From: Litomosoides sigmodontis | Lineage: Eukaryota; Nematoda; Chromadorea; Rhabditida; Onchocercidae | Direction of reading: 5' to 3' | NCBI GenBank assembly: GCA_963070105.1 | Contig: OY718806.1 | Span: forward strand, 4,547,865 to 4,611,864 | DNA length: 64,000 nucleotides | In this document: positions 42,911-56,802 of the stretch, one piece after another | How positions within the stretch are numbered: position 1 is the stretch's first letter | Layout: the number at the start of each line of letters is the position of its first letter | Program-made: the position numbers and the translations under genes | The notes under the pieces: model-generated | The model's database searches: none | The model's input: the letters and a program-made list of their open reading frames with translations, nothing else | Told to the model about the DNA's origin: nothing

Positions 42911-45900
42911 ATGATTGGCGAGGATGTTGTGAACATTAATAAGTTATCTTCAACATTTGTGGCTAAATTAGCACCTAGCACTTCAGATGGCAAGTTTACT
43001 TTGCCAACCCAAATTTTAATTTTCTTATCAAAGAATTTTTAACTGAAAACATGCTTCTTTATTTTTATTTATCACTGAAAATTAGCAGGTCCTCATGCCC
43101 TCAGTCTGATTTATCTAATTTTTGCAGAGGAATCAATTGATATGGAAAGAGGAGCTCCAGCAGGCGAGTCTTCTGATGAACTGCAAACTGTACAGTTGTG
43201 GGTTTTTCATTTTAGCTACTATTTTTAAAGAATGTCGATCTACTGTTGGTAAATGAGAAATACTTTAATGATCAGTTTTGTGGTACTCTGATTCTTTAAA
43301 GACATGCTGCCTCATTCAGTTTTTAAAGCTTCCTTATTCCCTGATAATTTTTATTTTATGGTAGTATCGGAAGTTTCCGCATTCTATTATTTCGGACTTT
43401 TATCCGGAACTAATTGATCGAGTTCCTTTTTATCGTTTTTTTCCAGAGATGAACAAAATCGTTTTCGGGAACTGGAAGAGGAGCAGGAACGTCTGAACAG
43501 TTCATTGCTGTCCTTATCTACACATTTCGCACAAGTCCAATTTCGTCTGAAACAGATCAGTAAGGCTGAAACATCTGAAAGAGATGTAAATCTGTTTTTT
43601 TTTTCTTTAATTCCAAATTTTCAAAACTTCAAGACTTTTTGAGTTGAATGCATTGGGAAAATGGGTTCCTCAATTTTTTTTATTTTTGCCTTGGTGAATT
43701 TTACATTCATTTCTATATACAAAATATCTGCGGAATCTTTATCGGCAAGTGTCCATGCATTCTGCAGAGCAATAAATTACAGCGATTATTGAAAGAACTG
43801 GAAGATTTTGCATTCCGTGGTTGTACCGATTTGAGATTGGAAAAACAAAAGTTCTCACCGGTGATGGGCGATGAAAAAAAATGTGATGCAGATCAACAAA
43901 GGGAAAGACAAAAGATACTCATCGCTCATTTGAAACAGCAGCTAGAAGATTTGGAAAAATATGCGTATGAAAGCGGGGAGGGTGACCTTCCAAGCGTCGA
44001 AGTTATGGCCAGGCTGGTGTGTTTTGCTTTATTCAGTCCGTCTACTATAGTTTATTTGCTGCGTTTTTCACTTTATTTTCCCTTGTCCTGATGTGCTTCT
44101 TGTAATACATTCTTACTATTTATCATATCACTAACAGAGCTTTCGATGTGGTTTGAAAAATATTCCATTTTAGAAAGCAGTTATTGACAAATTTCATGAA
44201 AAAGTACAATTAAATCTGGAACTGGATAAAATGTCTCAAAGCGATTTACAGAAAAAGGTTGATGAAGCTTTAAAAAAGGTACTTTTTTAAGTACCTTGCG
44301 AAGATTGTTGCTAACAAATCCAAGATTTTAAAACTTGGTAGAGAACATGTTACTGTCATCTGTTCTCAGAAATTTATATCTGTAGACACATATACTTGAA
44401 TCGATATGTTTCTAGCTTATGAATCCAATTAAAGCAAAAGAGCAGTTAGTGGAACAGCTACAAACGCAGATTGTCGATCTTGAACGATTTATTGGTTTTC
44501 TGCAGACTGAAGCCAGCGACCGTCTGCCAAATTCAATTTCTTCATTGCCTTTTGTACCAGCAAAGAAGGCTTCATTCATGAATTTAATCAAATTTAACCG
44601 TAAATTCGAACGTAATCAGCTGAAGCAAACACCACAAGGGAGTCATTATGGGTAGGTGTTCTCAGTATTCAGATTCGTAATGTCCCCATCGTTTGTTAGA
44701 TTCTGAAGAGTTCAACACATGATTTCAGGGATGAGCGAGCACAGGTGGAATTAGCAGTTAATGCAACAACTCAAGTGATGGAGAAATACCTTCTGCTTTC
44801 GGTGGATACAGATACGTCTTACGTTGAATCGTTTAATAAATCGTGCGACGAGGTTCTTTATTTCCTGTCATTTTTACCTAAGCACTGTTTTATAACTGTT
44901 AGAGGTAGTTATGAGTTTTTTTAAGTACTACAAGATAACAGCCGTGGTAAATTTGAAACACTAATTAATGTTTTATGAACTATCGCCGAGAATACTTGCA
45001 AATTATTATCTTTGAAGTTGGGATGGTTTCTTTACCACTGCGCTTCCTTCTGGAATTACTGATCCACCGTATGAAATTCATTCGTTACTTATTTTACTAT
45101 TCAGAGTATGCAGTACGATTTTGACCAAATCTTACGTATGGTGTAGAATTAAATTTTGTTTACTTTATTATGTTTGTGATGAGTCTCCCTTTTTAGGTTT
45201 TTTTTTAGTTTTTTTGCCTCACATGGTTTTTGAATTTAAGATTTTCAAACGTAGCGAAGCGGAAGTAGTTGCTGTGATTAGAAAACAATTATGTCCCTCT
45301 ATACGTGGTCTTTTGGAACATGGCATGAATAACGTTGTCAAACATTTTGTTTATTTCACATCCTTGGGTTGCTATCCTGGAAGTTCACGCGCTGCAAGAA
45401 GTACCTACGGTAAATTTTTATAGTAGTCGATACCGCTTTTTGCGTTCAATTATTTAAATCATTTTTTTTAATATAACATAATTTTTGTAAAAGGATTTAG
45501 CACGGAAACTGGAGCACATTTGGGATGTTGTAATGTATTATTACGATTCGAAGTTCGGTCGTAAATATTGCGATACACCCATTCGGCGTCTTTCACAAAG
45601 TTATCAACTAGATGTGATTGCAGGTCGAAGTGTCACATCAAAGCAGGTTGAAATTCAGCTCTTCTGAACAGTAAAATAGGAATTGCTTTGAACTGAAATA
45701 ATCTAGTAGTGTTTGAAATGAAAGAGTTTTGTGAGTGATTTTGTAGCTATAGCTTTAGTTTGAACTGCAGCGTTTTTTGAAATAGAATGTTTAAGTTCCA
45801 TTTTGTAGCTTTTACTATCAACGATTGAAAATATTGCTTCAACTCACAATCGACTGAAACGTTCGCCTGATGCAATGTGGAAAGCTCTGGTGTCTGCGGC

Positions 45901-46504
45901 ATTGAATGAGAAAAAGTTACCAGCTTGGATACGAACAATTTTCTGCACAGAAGAGATTGTTGGCCAGTGTTTTGCACCGTGGTCTTATGTGGTTAGGACA
46001 GGTATGTGAATGTTTGAAATATTTTCAAAACTTAATAGTCCAAAAAAAAACTAAGGCCAGAGTTTGACGCATTTCAACTGGATGTCACTTTTTGAAATTG
46101 AAGTAGCAGAGCTGGGATAGTATCGAGGTACAATACCATATATGTCCATACTTTTTTAAAGAACGCGGCAGTGATATACCCGATTAGGTAAAAGATGATC
46201 ATAGTGCCTGGATAACCGTCAAGTAATAAAGCTAAATAGATTGATTCTTGGCAAATAACTTTTCTAAAGGTTGGTGAACAGTTGAACTTGATACACTGTA
46301 TGTTTTCTAATTAGTACTAAGAGTCGTATTGTGACTGATGCTGTGAAGATTCTATTTATGTCATTTAAACATCAATAAATTGAGGAGTACTTTATAGGTT
46401 GTGAGGACACTTATCAGTTGCTGGAACGTCTTCATAAGTATAATTTTCATCTACCAGTGGATTTGGCTGTGCGTCCCTTCCATCAAATGAAGGATGCGTT
46501 TTGA
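42911..46504 (+). CDS. RUNDC1: RUN domain-containing protein 1
   Basis: Coiled-coil protein with a C-terminal RUN domain; human RUNDC1 has been described as a p53 modulator, but its molecular role is not settled. Exons: 42911-42989, 43128-43197, 43447-43585, 43768-44016, 44174-44278, 44416-44651, 44729-44852, 45105-45140, 45241-45409, 45494-45646, 45809-46001, 46398-46504; about 550 residues. The family block is LSTHFAQVQFRLKQI, followed by coiled coils (ELEDFAFRGCTDLRLE, LKQQLEDLEKYAYESGEGD, QTQIVDLERFIGFLQTE). The C-terminal part has IRGLLEHGMN, WDVVMYYYDSKFGRKY, RRLSQSYQLD and the end HQMKDAF. Intron 42990-43127 keeps frame only as GC-AG. The junction 45409/45494 does not fit canonical sites (see findings). 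An acceptor ends at 42900, 10 bases before the chosen ATG. Confidence 0.88.
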
Positions 46505-47156
46505 AAAATTTTCCAGAACTAATGCTGCTTTTTCTAAATTACCTTCTTGCTCTTATTTCCTTTGTAACACCAAATCTGGGTTCTGTAATCATTCCACATT
46601 TATGTTCCTTATCTACATGAATAACATTAGCTGTTGTCTTTCTTTATTTGGCCATTATACTCTCATTTATATGGGTTCTGTTTGCTTCATTTTTTTTCCA
46701 TTTTGGGATTTCAAATTTCTCAATGGTTTGCTGGTCTCGGTTCGGATTTTGTTATGTAGTGCTTTTTAATGTTGGTTAAGTAAAGAAAATTCTTTAACTT
46801 TTATAAATAGTTAACTTTGTATTTAGCTTTCATTCAGTTGATAACATGCAGCGGACGTGCAGTGTATATGATGTGGGTGCATTATAAATTTTGAGTGCGC
46901 GTGATGAGAATATGAAAAGTTGATGTTTTAAATGTTATTTGAAAATTTTTTCTGCTATTAGATGTTGCAGGCCTTAATTTCCTCAAATTTGTTCCGTTAG
47001 GGCTGTTTTAAATAAAACCTCGTTCGGTAATTTTGAATTACCTCTATGTACAAATTTTGAACGCATTTTCGTGAATAAGTATTTTGCATAATCGCGTATC
47101 AATTTTTATGTGGACCTTTGCCGTTTCACGTGATCGGTGATTTCTTTAGCTGTGGT
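46505..47156. other. Gap between RUNDC1 and TGFBRAP1
   Basis: A 650-base gap between two same-strand genes. It holds the RUNDC1 3' UTR and the start region of TGFBRAP1. A frame at 46494-46769 is not supported. Confidence 0.5.
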
Positions 47157-50100
47157 ATGGTGGACGAATATTATCGACTTACTGATATTTTTGAAACCGG
47201 TTCAGTTTTTATGCCTGACGAAAAGGTTTGCAATTGAATTTCAAAATATGTAACGTTTAACGAAAAAGTTTGCAGTTGAATTTCAAAATATGTATCATTG
47301 TATCCTTAAAGTGTTGCCATTGTGCCTTGTAAACTAATATCAGGTGACTTGTGTTAATGGAACATCAAAGACATTGTTTGTCGGCACCTCACAAGGACGA
47401 ATTTTGCTTGTGGATCTGTCAGCGAAGAGTGTGATTAATACGTTGCAACTTTCAACGGTAATGATTCCAAAGAACTTCTGAAATTCGAAAAAGATGCGAG
47501 AAGATTTTTGCAATTTGTGCAATGTTTAAGCCGTTTTGAATAATGTTTTTAGAATGTTTCTGTTGCACGAATAGTGGCAGCCACAGCGCTTGGTTATCTG
47601 ATTGTGCTATCAGCATCCACTATCTTTAATATAGAAATAAAAACATTGAAGGTAAACATCCAGTTTTTTGCTCTCCTCAAAAGACATTCTTTTTGTAAGG
47701 AAGTTTCGGTCACGTTGTAACTTTCGTGGAAGTATTGGACTGAACTGGACTTCACTAGATGAGTTGAAATTGATTCAGATTTGAGTGTTTTTCAGCCAAT
47801 TAGTTCAAGTGCGGCGTCGAATATAACTCATTTAGCGCTGAATAAGGATCCAGTGGTAGCAGATCCATTTGCTTTACAGCTTGCTTTGGTTGCGAACAAT
47901 CGGCATATTCTAGTTTGTCAAAGCAAGGTGGATAATTTGGTAATTCAGCAAGAGATACGGACTGAGGACAATGTAGTCGCCTTGTCTTATAACAAATATT
48001 GCATATGCTATGCTTTGCCCAACGCTTATTTTGTCCATAACGTCCTGGAACATAAAACTCTGTCGTTATTCCCGTACGACTCACAAACTATACGTCCTCT
48101 CATTATAAACACAGATGCGGTTAGTAAATTTTTGTTTGAACTCACAAAAATTGAACTTGAATGAAAATCAAATTCTGAACTACAAATATTGGCGATTTTA
48201 GGAGGAATTTCTAATAAATGGTATGCAAGGTCTCGGCGTTTTTGCAACATCAGGAGGTGTTTCATCACGTCCGCCGCTATTCTGGGGTCTGACTTCTATC
48301 GTATCATATGCGTATCGTTCACCACATGTGTTTGTTCTAACAGCATCATCAATTACCGTCTACAGGTTCTTTTTATCAGGATTGAACTGGCATAACAAGA
48401 GTTTTAAATTAATACAAAGTGCTTGGCAGGTTATAGAAATATTTTCAGTTTGGAACAGTCAGTTGTTCTTCAGAGATGGCCTTTCACAACTGGAACGGTG
48501 TTAGAGTGCATTGATGGACAATTGTATGCTTGCAGCAGCGCAAATATCAGTCATTTAGAAGAAGTGTCGTGGGTTGATAGGGTACAAGTTGAATTTAGTC
48601 GGAAAATTGTTTTAATTTTGTTGTTGTTGAGCTGTAGACTGTTACATATCTCAGTTGAAGTGAGTTAAAATTGAAAGCATCAGAAAATTTCAAAAAGAAA
48701 AAGTTTTTCCTTAAGGCAGATGCTCTTGCGAATAAGGGACAGTTGAACGAAGCATTGAGATGTGCCGAAAATGCTATTTCAAATGGACAGTGTGACGACA
48801 CAGAAATGCTGGTAAAGTTAAAACGTGCGATGGATCGTTTTCTTATGAGGGATATTTGATAAAATATGAAATATTTATAAAATACTTTCAGAAACTCAAT
48901 GAATTAAGGCAGAAAGTGGCTCTACTGCTTTTCAAACGGGATGAATTTGAAAAATTCTACGAATTATCCGTGTTGTCCGAATTGGACCCTCGTGCGGTAA
49001 TGTATTCAAAGTCTTTGTGAAGAGGTTTTGCTTCTATTGAACATTCTTCCTCTCTATTTCTGTGCTTCCTTTTTGTTTTCTCTACCGCTGTTTTTGTCTT
49101 TCAGGTCTTGATATCATTTAGTCTTTTACTTCCATTTCCATCGGGATTTCCATCTGAGCTAGACAAAGAAGTCACAAATTTATCAAAAGAAGCTTTTGGT
49201 GATTTCGCTTCAGAAAAATCCGTTCAACTTACAACTTTTTTGGAACATTATCTGAGAACAGTCAGAAAACTTCAATGGACTGCTGGATTTTGTCGGGTAC
49301 TCAAACATTTTTGAAAGTAACATTCGTACGCAATTCCAAAAGTTGGAAATTCATTTCCGTATATGATTACTCGTTCCTTTTAACAGTGTAGTAGTAGGAC
49401 TAAAATGGGTTTAAAAAACTCAGAGAGAAACCGGTATATTAATATTTGAGCTCAGAAAGCTGTTTACTTCATGTTAGTTTCCAAATAACCTTTCCACAAT
49501 CAGGAGTGCTTTTAATACATCTTTGACAATCTTTGAAAATATGAAATATTGAAATTTTGACAATCTTTGAAAATTTTAAAAATCTTTGATTTTTTCGAAT
49601 CTAGATGGTTAAAAGATATCATCCATGTCTCTAATTTTTAATAAAATGCTGGCAAATTATCAAAAATTTTGCTTGGTAGACTTCGATAATTCCGGATTCT
49701 GTTCCATGTGTCATACATTTAACTTGAAACTTGCGCTCTTCAGGATATAGACGCTATACTACTGAGACTGATATCACTACGACAAGATGTACTGGATGCT
49801 GAGGATATGTCGCTAAATCTGCATTGCACATTTGACGACTGTAATGAATGGATGCGGGAACATAAGCGGCGAAAATTCCTTGTTACTGTTGCATTTTGTC
49901 TCTTAGATTTTGATAACGCACTTGCAATAAGTCGAGAATTATATAATGAAGGCCTTTGGGATGAGAGAATTGCAAAACTGTGTCTACAATTTTTTCCGAG
50001 GTGATTTGGCTGGCACAGTACACATTTGAAGCAGATGTCTAATTATAAGTACATAACTTTAAAACGAATTCCTTGTTTTTTTCTGATAATGCTTTTTTTC

Positions 50101-51778
50101 AATATCATAAAATGAAGATAAATTTCAGTGAATTGCAGCTTTCATTCGGAACGAACAATATTATGTTGGACTGAATTTTTACTCAAAATTCGTCAAGATG
50201 ATGTAATCGAGTGTTTAAAAAGATGCGCAGTCAAATTAGATCACTGGAAAATTATAAGAATTTTGCAGCAGGATCGAAATACGCTAATCAAATATCTTGA
50301 AGGAATTAAATCCCTCCAAGTATTTACTTTTGATGTTTAGCAATAGTCTTTTAAATTTGTAGGGGCTCAGTTTCACCTTCAGTTAGTATTCCTGAACGTT
50401 CGAATATTTCACCGTCAAAGTTGGCCGTCAACGATTTGATGATAAAAGGCAATTTGAAGTTCCAAATTATTGTACATTTTAGGTAACTGGAAATTTTCTA
50501 CGTGCAAAACCCAACAGGTTATTCCACAGAGGAAGTTGTTGGTCACGTAGATTAGATTTAACGGGATGAATTAAAATTACTGTAATTTTGCATTGAAACC
50601 TTTGATTTTTTTTTGCAGAATGCAGAGTTCCATTCAATGCTATTTTCAATGTACATAAATGAAATCAACGCTTCGTTGGAAGGTGAAAAAAGTGAAAATT
50701 CGTGCAGGAGAAATTTACGCATTTTTCTTCTTCAACCAAATAAGCTAAATTTATTGGACACTCATGCTGTTCTCAAAAGTTACCCACATTTTGCTGCCGA
50801 AGTAGCCATGCTCGAGGGTGCTAAGGTAGCTTTATGGCTTGGACTTACAATATTGTTTTAAACATCAGTGGTATTAACTTGAAGATGGCATCATTGAAGT
50901 GGCAAACCTATTCCAGCATTCTTTGCTTATGTTGTAAGGCATACCGGTTCTCTTTTCAATAATGACTTCAATCTTTTTAATTTCGGTTGACAATAGATAT
51001 ATTAGGATTTCCAAATTAATAAAAGTTTCTTACAAACATCGTCAGGAAAAGGGTTCCGTTGAATATCTGGAAAAGTTGCTCAATGATCACAGAGATTACG
51101 ACGCAGCTGAATTATTCTGCATTTATACAGATACACCGCAGCAGACTCTACGACTGACACTTCTGAAATTCTATCTGCGAAATCTCGCGTAAGCTTCTAT
51201 TCTCAATTAACTTCACAGTTTTTGCATTGATTTGCTCTCGCTCTACTTCTGAGCGACCTTTGCTTTTCCCAAAACGGTTTCTTCCATTATTGATATTTTA
51301 TATAGGTCTCAGCCAGGATTCAGATCACGTGTAATCAACTTGCTGAATACACCTGATTTTGCATCAAACGGGACTGAAGTATTGAATGATATTCCGAACG
51401 AATGGTTACTATCTTCAATTCTTTATCTCGCAGAAGGTGCTGTATTATCAGCAAAAGACCAGTCGCACTGCCAACAACTAAAGGAAAAGGTATTTATCAA
51501 TAACTTAATACAAAGCAGCGTGCCTTCAAAGCGTTCCATTTGTTGATTGAAATCTAGCGAAAGTTCCAAACTCATACATGAAAATAAGTGATATTTTTCC
51601 GGCGATGGCACAAGCGCTGAAAGCACGTTCAAAACAAGCACTGAAAGCAGCTCGTTTGCGTATCCAAGTTCATGAAAAAACAACTTGTACTGCATGCGGA
51701 GCACCTATTAGTAATGAAGATGTAGCATGCTACCCCCATTCAAGCCAGATATTTCATCGAAGGTGCTTGAAGAGCTAA
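47157..51778 (+). CDS. TGFBRAP1: TGFBRAP1/VPS3-like CORVET subunit
   Basis: Rab5-binding CORVET subunit that tethers early endosomes. Fifteen exons: 47157-47225, 47344-47457, 47553-47651, 47796-48119, 48202-48365, 48449-48581, 48716-48811, 48892-48996, 49105-49296, 49744-50000, 50139-50319, 50619-50825, 51046-51188, 51306-51436, 51558-51778; all in phase, 811 residues (human 860). The N-terminal CNH beta-propeller has FVGTSQGRILLVD, NKDPVVADPFALQLALV, LFPYDSQTIRPLI and GLGVFATSGGVSSRPPLFW. The helical clathrin-repeat-like middle includes ALANKGQLNEALRCAE, LRQDVLDAEDM, DDVIECLKRCAVKLD, LIKYLEGI and HAVLKSYPHF. The C-terminus has a VPS39/TGFBRAP1-type zinc-binding end, CTACGAPISN...CYPHSSQIFHRRC. 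The alternative donor at 51490 was rejected because it breaks frame. An acceptor ends at 47149, seven bases before the ATG, fitting trans-splicing. Confidence 0.93.
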
Positions 51779-52333
51779 AGTGATTCCCACACACACACAC
51801 GGATGTGCTCCCCAGCACTTTACTCATCGTACAAAGTATGCTTCTATAAGCAAGTTACTCTTCTGCACTTTACTGATCCCCTCAACTGTGGTTTCGATAT
51901 AACGTCGTATACGGGTATGCGGGACCTTATGATTGGTTCAATAATACTAAAACTAACTGTAATGAGAGCTTCTCGGTAGGCCTCGCACGACCACATTAAA
52001 TGTTATATGAGTATACGATTTATGAACAGTTGTATTAAGTGACAGATATCTCCGACATTTCTTACATTCATATCTATCTGGAGCAAGATTTACAAGGATT
52101 TCTTGAAATAAATTGAACGTGTATTTTTCTAAGACAAAATAGTTCCAAAATAAGTTCCATTAAAGTCAATTTACCATACGAGACAACACCGTGCTTTTCA
52201 CATTATACGAATGAATGATATATGAATTACAATAGGATACATGGAAATCGAACAATATCACGGGACATGGAACCCGTATTTACATAAGTTTTGCTAAACT
52301 CGTTCAGGAAGAATGTGTTTAAGTTGGAAGGAC
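51779..52333. other. Convergent gap between TGFBRAP1 and TOM1
   Basis: Contains two 3' UTRs. A short CA run is at about 51790-51801. No gene seen. Confidence 0.5.
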
Positions 52334-55300
52334 TTAAAGCGTCGTTTTCGCTTTATCTTTCGATGTTGACTGATCGTGTGGAGACGCTTCACGTTCTGTA
52401 GAGCATCCTAAAAACTTGAATTTCAAAATAAGTCCGAGTTGAAGTTCAATGGCAGAAATTGCGAAAGTTATTCAACCAGAACCGTAGGGTTACAGATTAG
52501 AAAGTTTAACGATGGGTAGCATAACGCTTGCAGAAGAAGCGACAGTGCTCCCTTTCTTACCTTCCTGGGCTTCTAACCATTCCGCAATTTCTGCTGCTTC
52601 TCTGTCGCTAACTGGTGCGCTTTTGGTTACTACCGGTTGACTAGTACCACTTTGCTTCCGTGTACCGGAAGACTCCATCCTTTAAAGAATTTTGGGACGA
52701 TTTACACTCAAATTTATATTTCGTCAAATTATTGTAAACTATATCGTCCAAATTTGAATCATTATCTTTCAAAAGACCATTGGAAGGACGTCAGTCATTT
52801 AAAATTAAAAGTGGACTTATACTAAGGAAATCATCGAGATCAGCAAACTACGCATATACCTAAGTGGAGCAACACTGCATGTCCGATTTGGTTGTAGCCG
52901 AACCTTCTAAAAATCGATTCACAAAATGGACACAATCCTAACAACCACTATACACGACTATTTTCTACGACTACGTCGAGCTCCCGGGAACATCGGATCA
53001 CGCCTCAACTATTCAATTATCCTACTTATTCACTGTCACGAAGTATATCTCAGACGAGGATTTTAAAAGTTTTGCTAATTATCCTGAGAAAGTAATGAAG
53101 TAACCAGAATTTCTCTAATATCGTATTATAGGAAAATATTACCCGGCAAAATTAGAAGCATCAAGAATTTTCAATGTATCAAGCTCTTGACTTAGTGTCT
53201 GGTCATCTAGTTCAATTAAGTTTCCCTCCAAACTCGCATTTTCTTCCGTACCACATGTACGATTAGCCACACGACGATTATATTTTTCAAAAAGATTGTT
53301 ACATTCATCGTTTATCATCAGCAGTTCGCCTGAAAGTCCAAAAAACATTCACCTACAATTGCATCTTTCTGCGTACTAATTAGAACAGTGTAAAATGCAG
53401 AGCGCCCCTCAGTTGAAGCTCCAAAAACATACCCACCTCGTCTTCGTACCTTGCAATCACACCTATCCATAAATTTCTCCAAAAGGTTTGGGGGAATATA
53501 AAGGTGGAGGTTTATGAGTTCCTCCGTTTCAATACCTCTTAATTAATTGAACTTATTTACATAAAATGGGCAGCTTGTGCTCATTTGTAAAAATGAAACT
53601 TACACATGATTTCATCATTTTGAACGGAACGAATGAGGTCTTGAATTCTCACATGCATGTGCTTTATAACAATATGCAATTCATCCAACAGTTGCAAGTC
53701 ATCTGGAGCTTCTTCCCCCGGAACCATCTCAGATAACAGTTCCCGCATAACCTCAAACAAAGTATGCAAAGTATTCAGCACCATGCCTTTTCACCAGAAC
53801 TGAGATTACAGTAGGAATGATCAGCAATCAGTAAAAGTATTCAAAACGTGTTTCACTATAATGCCAAAGAGGTAAGCATGTACACCAATACTATAAAGAA
53901 GCTTCGTACATGAAGACTGTAGGTCTTTTTGAATTTTACAAAACTTACAAAAATCCATGGCAACATCTTGAATTCTCAAACCTTAACATGCATAAACTTT
54001 TGGTATATACTACCTTCAAATTGCCGTTCACCACATCTAGTTCCCCGCGTAATTTTTCCATTTGCTCTGGTGTTGGTTGCACTGACTGCGACGGACCAGC
54101 GAAGTTCTGTGCCTCGGTATTCTGAAAAATGGATTACAGAAGAAATCTTAAAAAGATAATGAAAATGCAACTGCGGAAAAATCCATCCATAAATTTAAAA
54201 AAAAAAAACAGATCAACTCAGTGAATTCCTCCCACTAAAATTTGCACAGCTCAGAAAACCTTTGTGTGGAAACACACAAAAGTCCTACCCATGATGCTGT
54301 CCCTCCTCTTGTTCTACAAGAAAAATGAATGTATTCGCTGTCAATGACACTGAAGTACCATTCTAAAACAGTATATAGAAGAGTCGTTGAAGTTCACTAA
54401 TAACCAACAAAATTTACTTGCAAGTCTCTGCGCCAGCAATACTTCAGCAAGCTTCTTGGTATTACATACTAACTTTAGCTTAATAGAACAAAGTTTAAGT
54501 AATGAACGACCTCTATACCCGCTATAAAAACTGTTTTAAGAAATACAACAAAAAGGTACAAGTAGAGCCAAGAAATACGACTCAGTCAATTTCGCTCCCA
54601 TAACTTCATGTAAATCGTTGAAGCTCATCCGAAAATCTTAATGAACTGAGATGAAGAGAATTAGAGGTGATTTATTGGTTTACGAATCGGCACACGTGTT
54701 TTTTTAAAGGCTCATAAACTAAATAACGTCCATAAATATACCATACAGAAAACCTGAATATTATCAACGTATGGTCAAGAATGACGTAGTGAAGTTATCT
54801 ACTCGATTAAAACCACATATAAATCTCAGGCACCGTTATCCTAGGATGATGAGAATTTCAAGGTATTCTATTTCGCCAACAAAAAAATAAAGCTTTAACA
54901 GCTTATTAGAAAGAAATTCAATAAATACAACACGCTGATATCCTGTGGGTTTTGCACATCCTTCAATGATGTCAGAAAAAACAAATAACTAAATAACCGA
55001 ATTTTGGAATGCTAAGAGTACGTAGAAGTACGAGCTAAAGATGATTTATGCGTTCCACTACCACGAGATTCTACCTAACTTTCACTAAAAATTCAAGTGT
55101 TGTTATGACGAATGACTTAACATACTGAAGTACATACCAACACGCCATGCACCCTGGTATCTCCTTGATCATTAGTAACCGTCGTTCTTTCAACCGGAAA
55201 CACAGTCTAAATAAAGTTGTGGGCAAGTAGAGGAGCAAAAAAAACTTTTATGTAAAAGTCTTAATAAATCTGTACGTTTTTTTTTTCGTCATCAATCTTC

Positions 55301-56626
55301 AGCATTAACTAACAAGATTTGCTCCATGACTGATTTTACAAATTCAATAATAATTACAGGTAAACATACCATGGATGGTGCAAACGATAACGTAACAATT
55401 TATTGGATAAAAAGAAATGAAGTTTTTCCGACAGAATATTGTTTTCTTCGTGAAGAACTTTAATAAACCTACTCTCTTTGGGGTCAGTATTGGTGCCATC
55501 GAATTAGGGTCTGCAACGGGAAATTGAACACCCTTCGCTTTTAGTTCATTGTAAATTTGACAAACACCTTGCAAACGTGGATTATCTTGAAATACATCAT
55601 TCCATGACTGAAATTTTTTTCCGCAGTTCCTCATTGGAACTTCCAAAATCACTAATCTTGCCCTTCTCTTGTTAATTTTATACGAACAAAAAACATGGTG
55701 AATGCTGGTTATACATTTACACTACTTGAAACGCTTGGAAATAATTCATTCCAAGACTTTTCTCATGAAACGTAAAATAAGGAATTCAAAACAGCAGGCA
55801 TAGTCAAAAAATTAATTCTGTGTGAATCGAATAATGAATATTTCAAATAGTTGAATAAATAACCTGAATCAAGCCGAGAACATGTTCTTGTATTACTTGA
55901 GGTGCATCAAACTTCGGGCCAAGAAGTCTGACAAGTTCGTTTATAAAGTCTTTCTGACAAACTAATTCGTGAAACCGGATATCACAGTTCTTCACACACG
56001 TTTCTAACACTGTTAGTGTATACATAACAACAGCATTATTTTTTGACATTTGTGAATGTAGCCGTTTACGAATTGCACGCATTGCATCACGCCCTCTATA
56101 ACAGTCAGTTTAATGGTCCCACCCAAACTGTTGTAGAACTTGAAAAAAAAAACATCCCTCTTTTAGCTCCACTTAACAAAATCCTAGACAAATATGAGGA
56201 AGAAAGTACCCTTCTGTCGTATTGTTGATGAAGTCACAAATTTCCATATTTAATCCCCAATTTTCCGTTGCCAAAACAGTCGCATCCGTCGCCATTTCTA
56301 TAAGAACAAATGTTTTCTCAAAAAAGGCATTACAACAGGAAATAATAAAATAGGATAACAACGAAAGTCAACACTTTCTCCCAGAAACATAAAACCGATA
56401 AAAAGAAAAGTAGTTTTCTGCTCTTCCATTTTCATTTACTTTGAACAGCAACACATTACGTTACTCAGTTTATGTGCAAATATGCAAATATGGCGATAAC
56501 GTCACCAATTTTGCGTCCAACTGGTGTAGCAAACGGACTGCCATGAAAAAAGTCGCCAACACGCTCTGTAACCGATGCAGCAGCTTCCTTAGCACTTTCC
56601 ATTGCGTTTGTAACCTGCTCTTGCAT
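52334..56626 (-). CDS. TOM1: TOM1 family VHS-GAT endosomal adaptor
   Basis: Ubiquitin- and clathrin-binding endosomal sorting protein that works with Tollip and myosin VI. Exons, high to low: 56626-56506, 56297-56210, 56095-55864, 55607-55473, 55206-55138, 54121-54014, 53751-53604, 53329-53143, 52679-52561, 52407-52334; all in phase, 426 residues (human 492). The first exon encodes GSPFATPVGRKI, matching the human start. The VHS domain has LATENWGLNMEICDFINN, VLETCVKNCDIRFHELV and VLGLIQSWNDVFQ. The GAT domain follows (PTPEQMEKLRGELDVVNGNLK, MRELLSEMVP, ELLMINDECNNLFEKY). NLIELDDQ near residue 335 is a clathrin-box-like motif. The last exon was chosen because CAGGAAG|gtaaga at 52560 is a strong donor; reading through would instead end at the TAG at 52490-52492. 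Confidence 0.94.
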
Positions 56627-56673
56627 TCTAGCTTACGCCGAAAACTATATTACGATTAGACACCCCAAAAAAC

Positions 56674-56802
56674 CTTGAAATCCAAAACCACAGCATCAAA
56701 CGCATTAAAAAAAGGACACAACACCACATCTGCTCCAACAATCCTTCCCGTTTTAATACGGCCCATGCGATCAAAACCGAAATCAGCACTGAAATCACCA
56801 CG
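56674..56802 (-). other. Orphan exon candidate upstream of TOM1
   Basis: A 43-codon open stretch lies exactly between an acceptor-like tcatccag and a donor AAG|gttttt and includes FSADFGFDRMGRIKTGRIV. It does not join TOM1 in frame and is not recognised. Confidence 0.2.

Noticed and set aside
51437..51557. TGFBRAP1 donor at 51490 (AAG|gtattt)
   Set aside because: It leaves the wrong phase for the last exon; the donor at 51437 gives correct frame and better length against the human protein.
52490..52560. TOM1 ending at the TAG at 52490-52492
   Set aside because: A strong donor gtaaga precedes it and an in-phase exon at 52334-52407 gives a hydrophilic end; read-through cannot be fully excluded.
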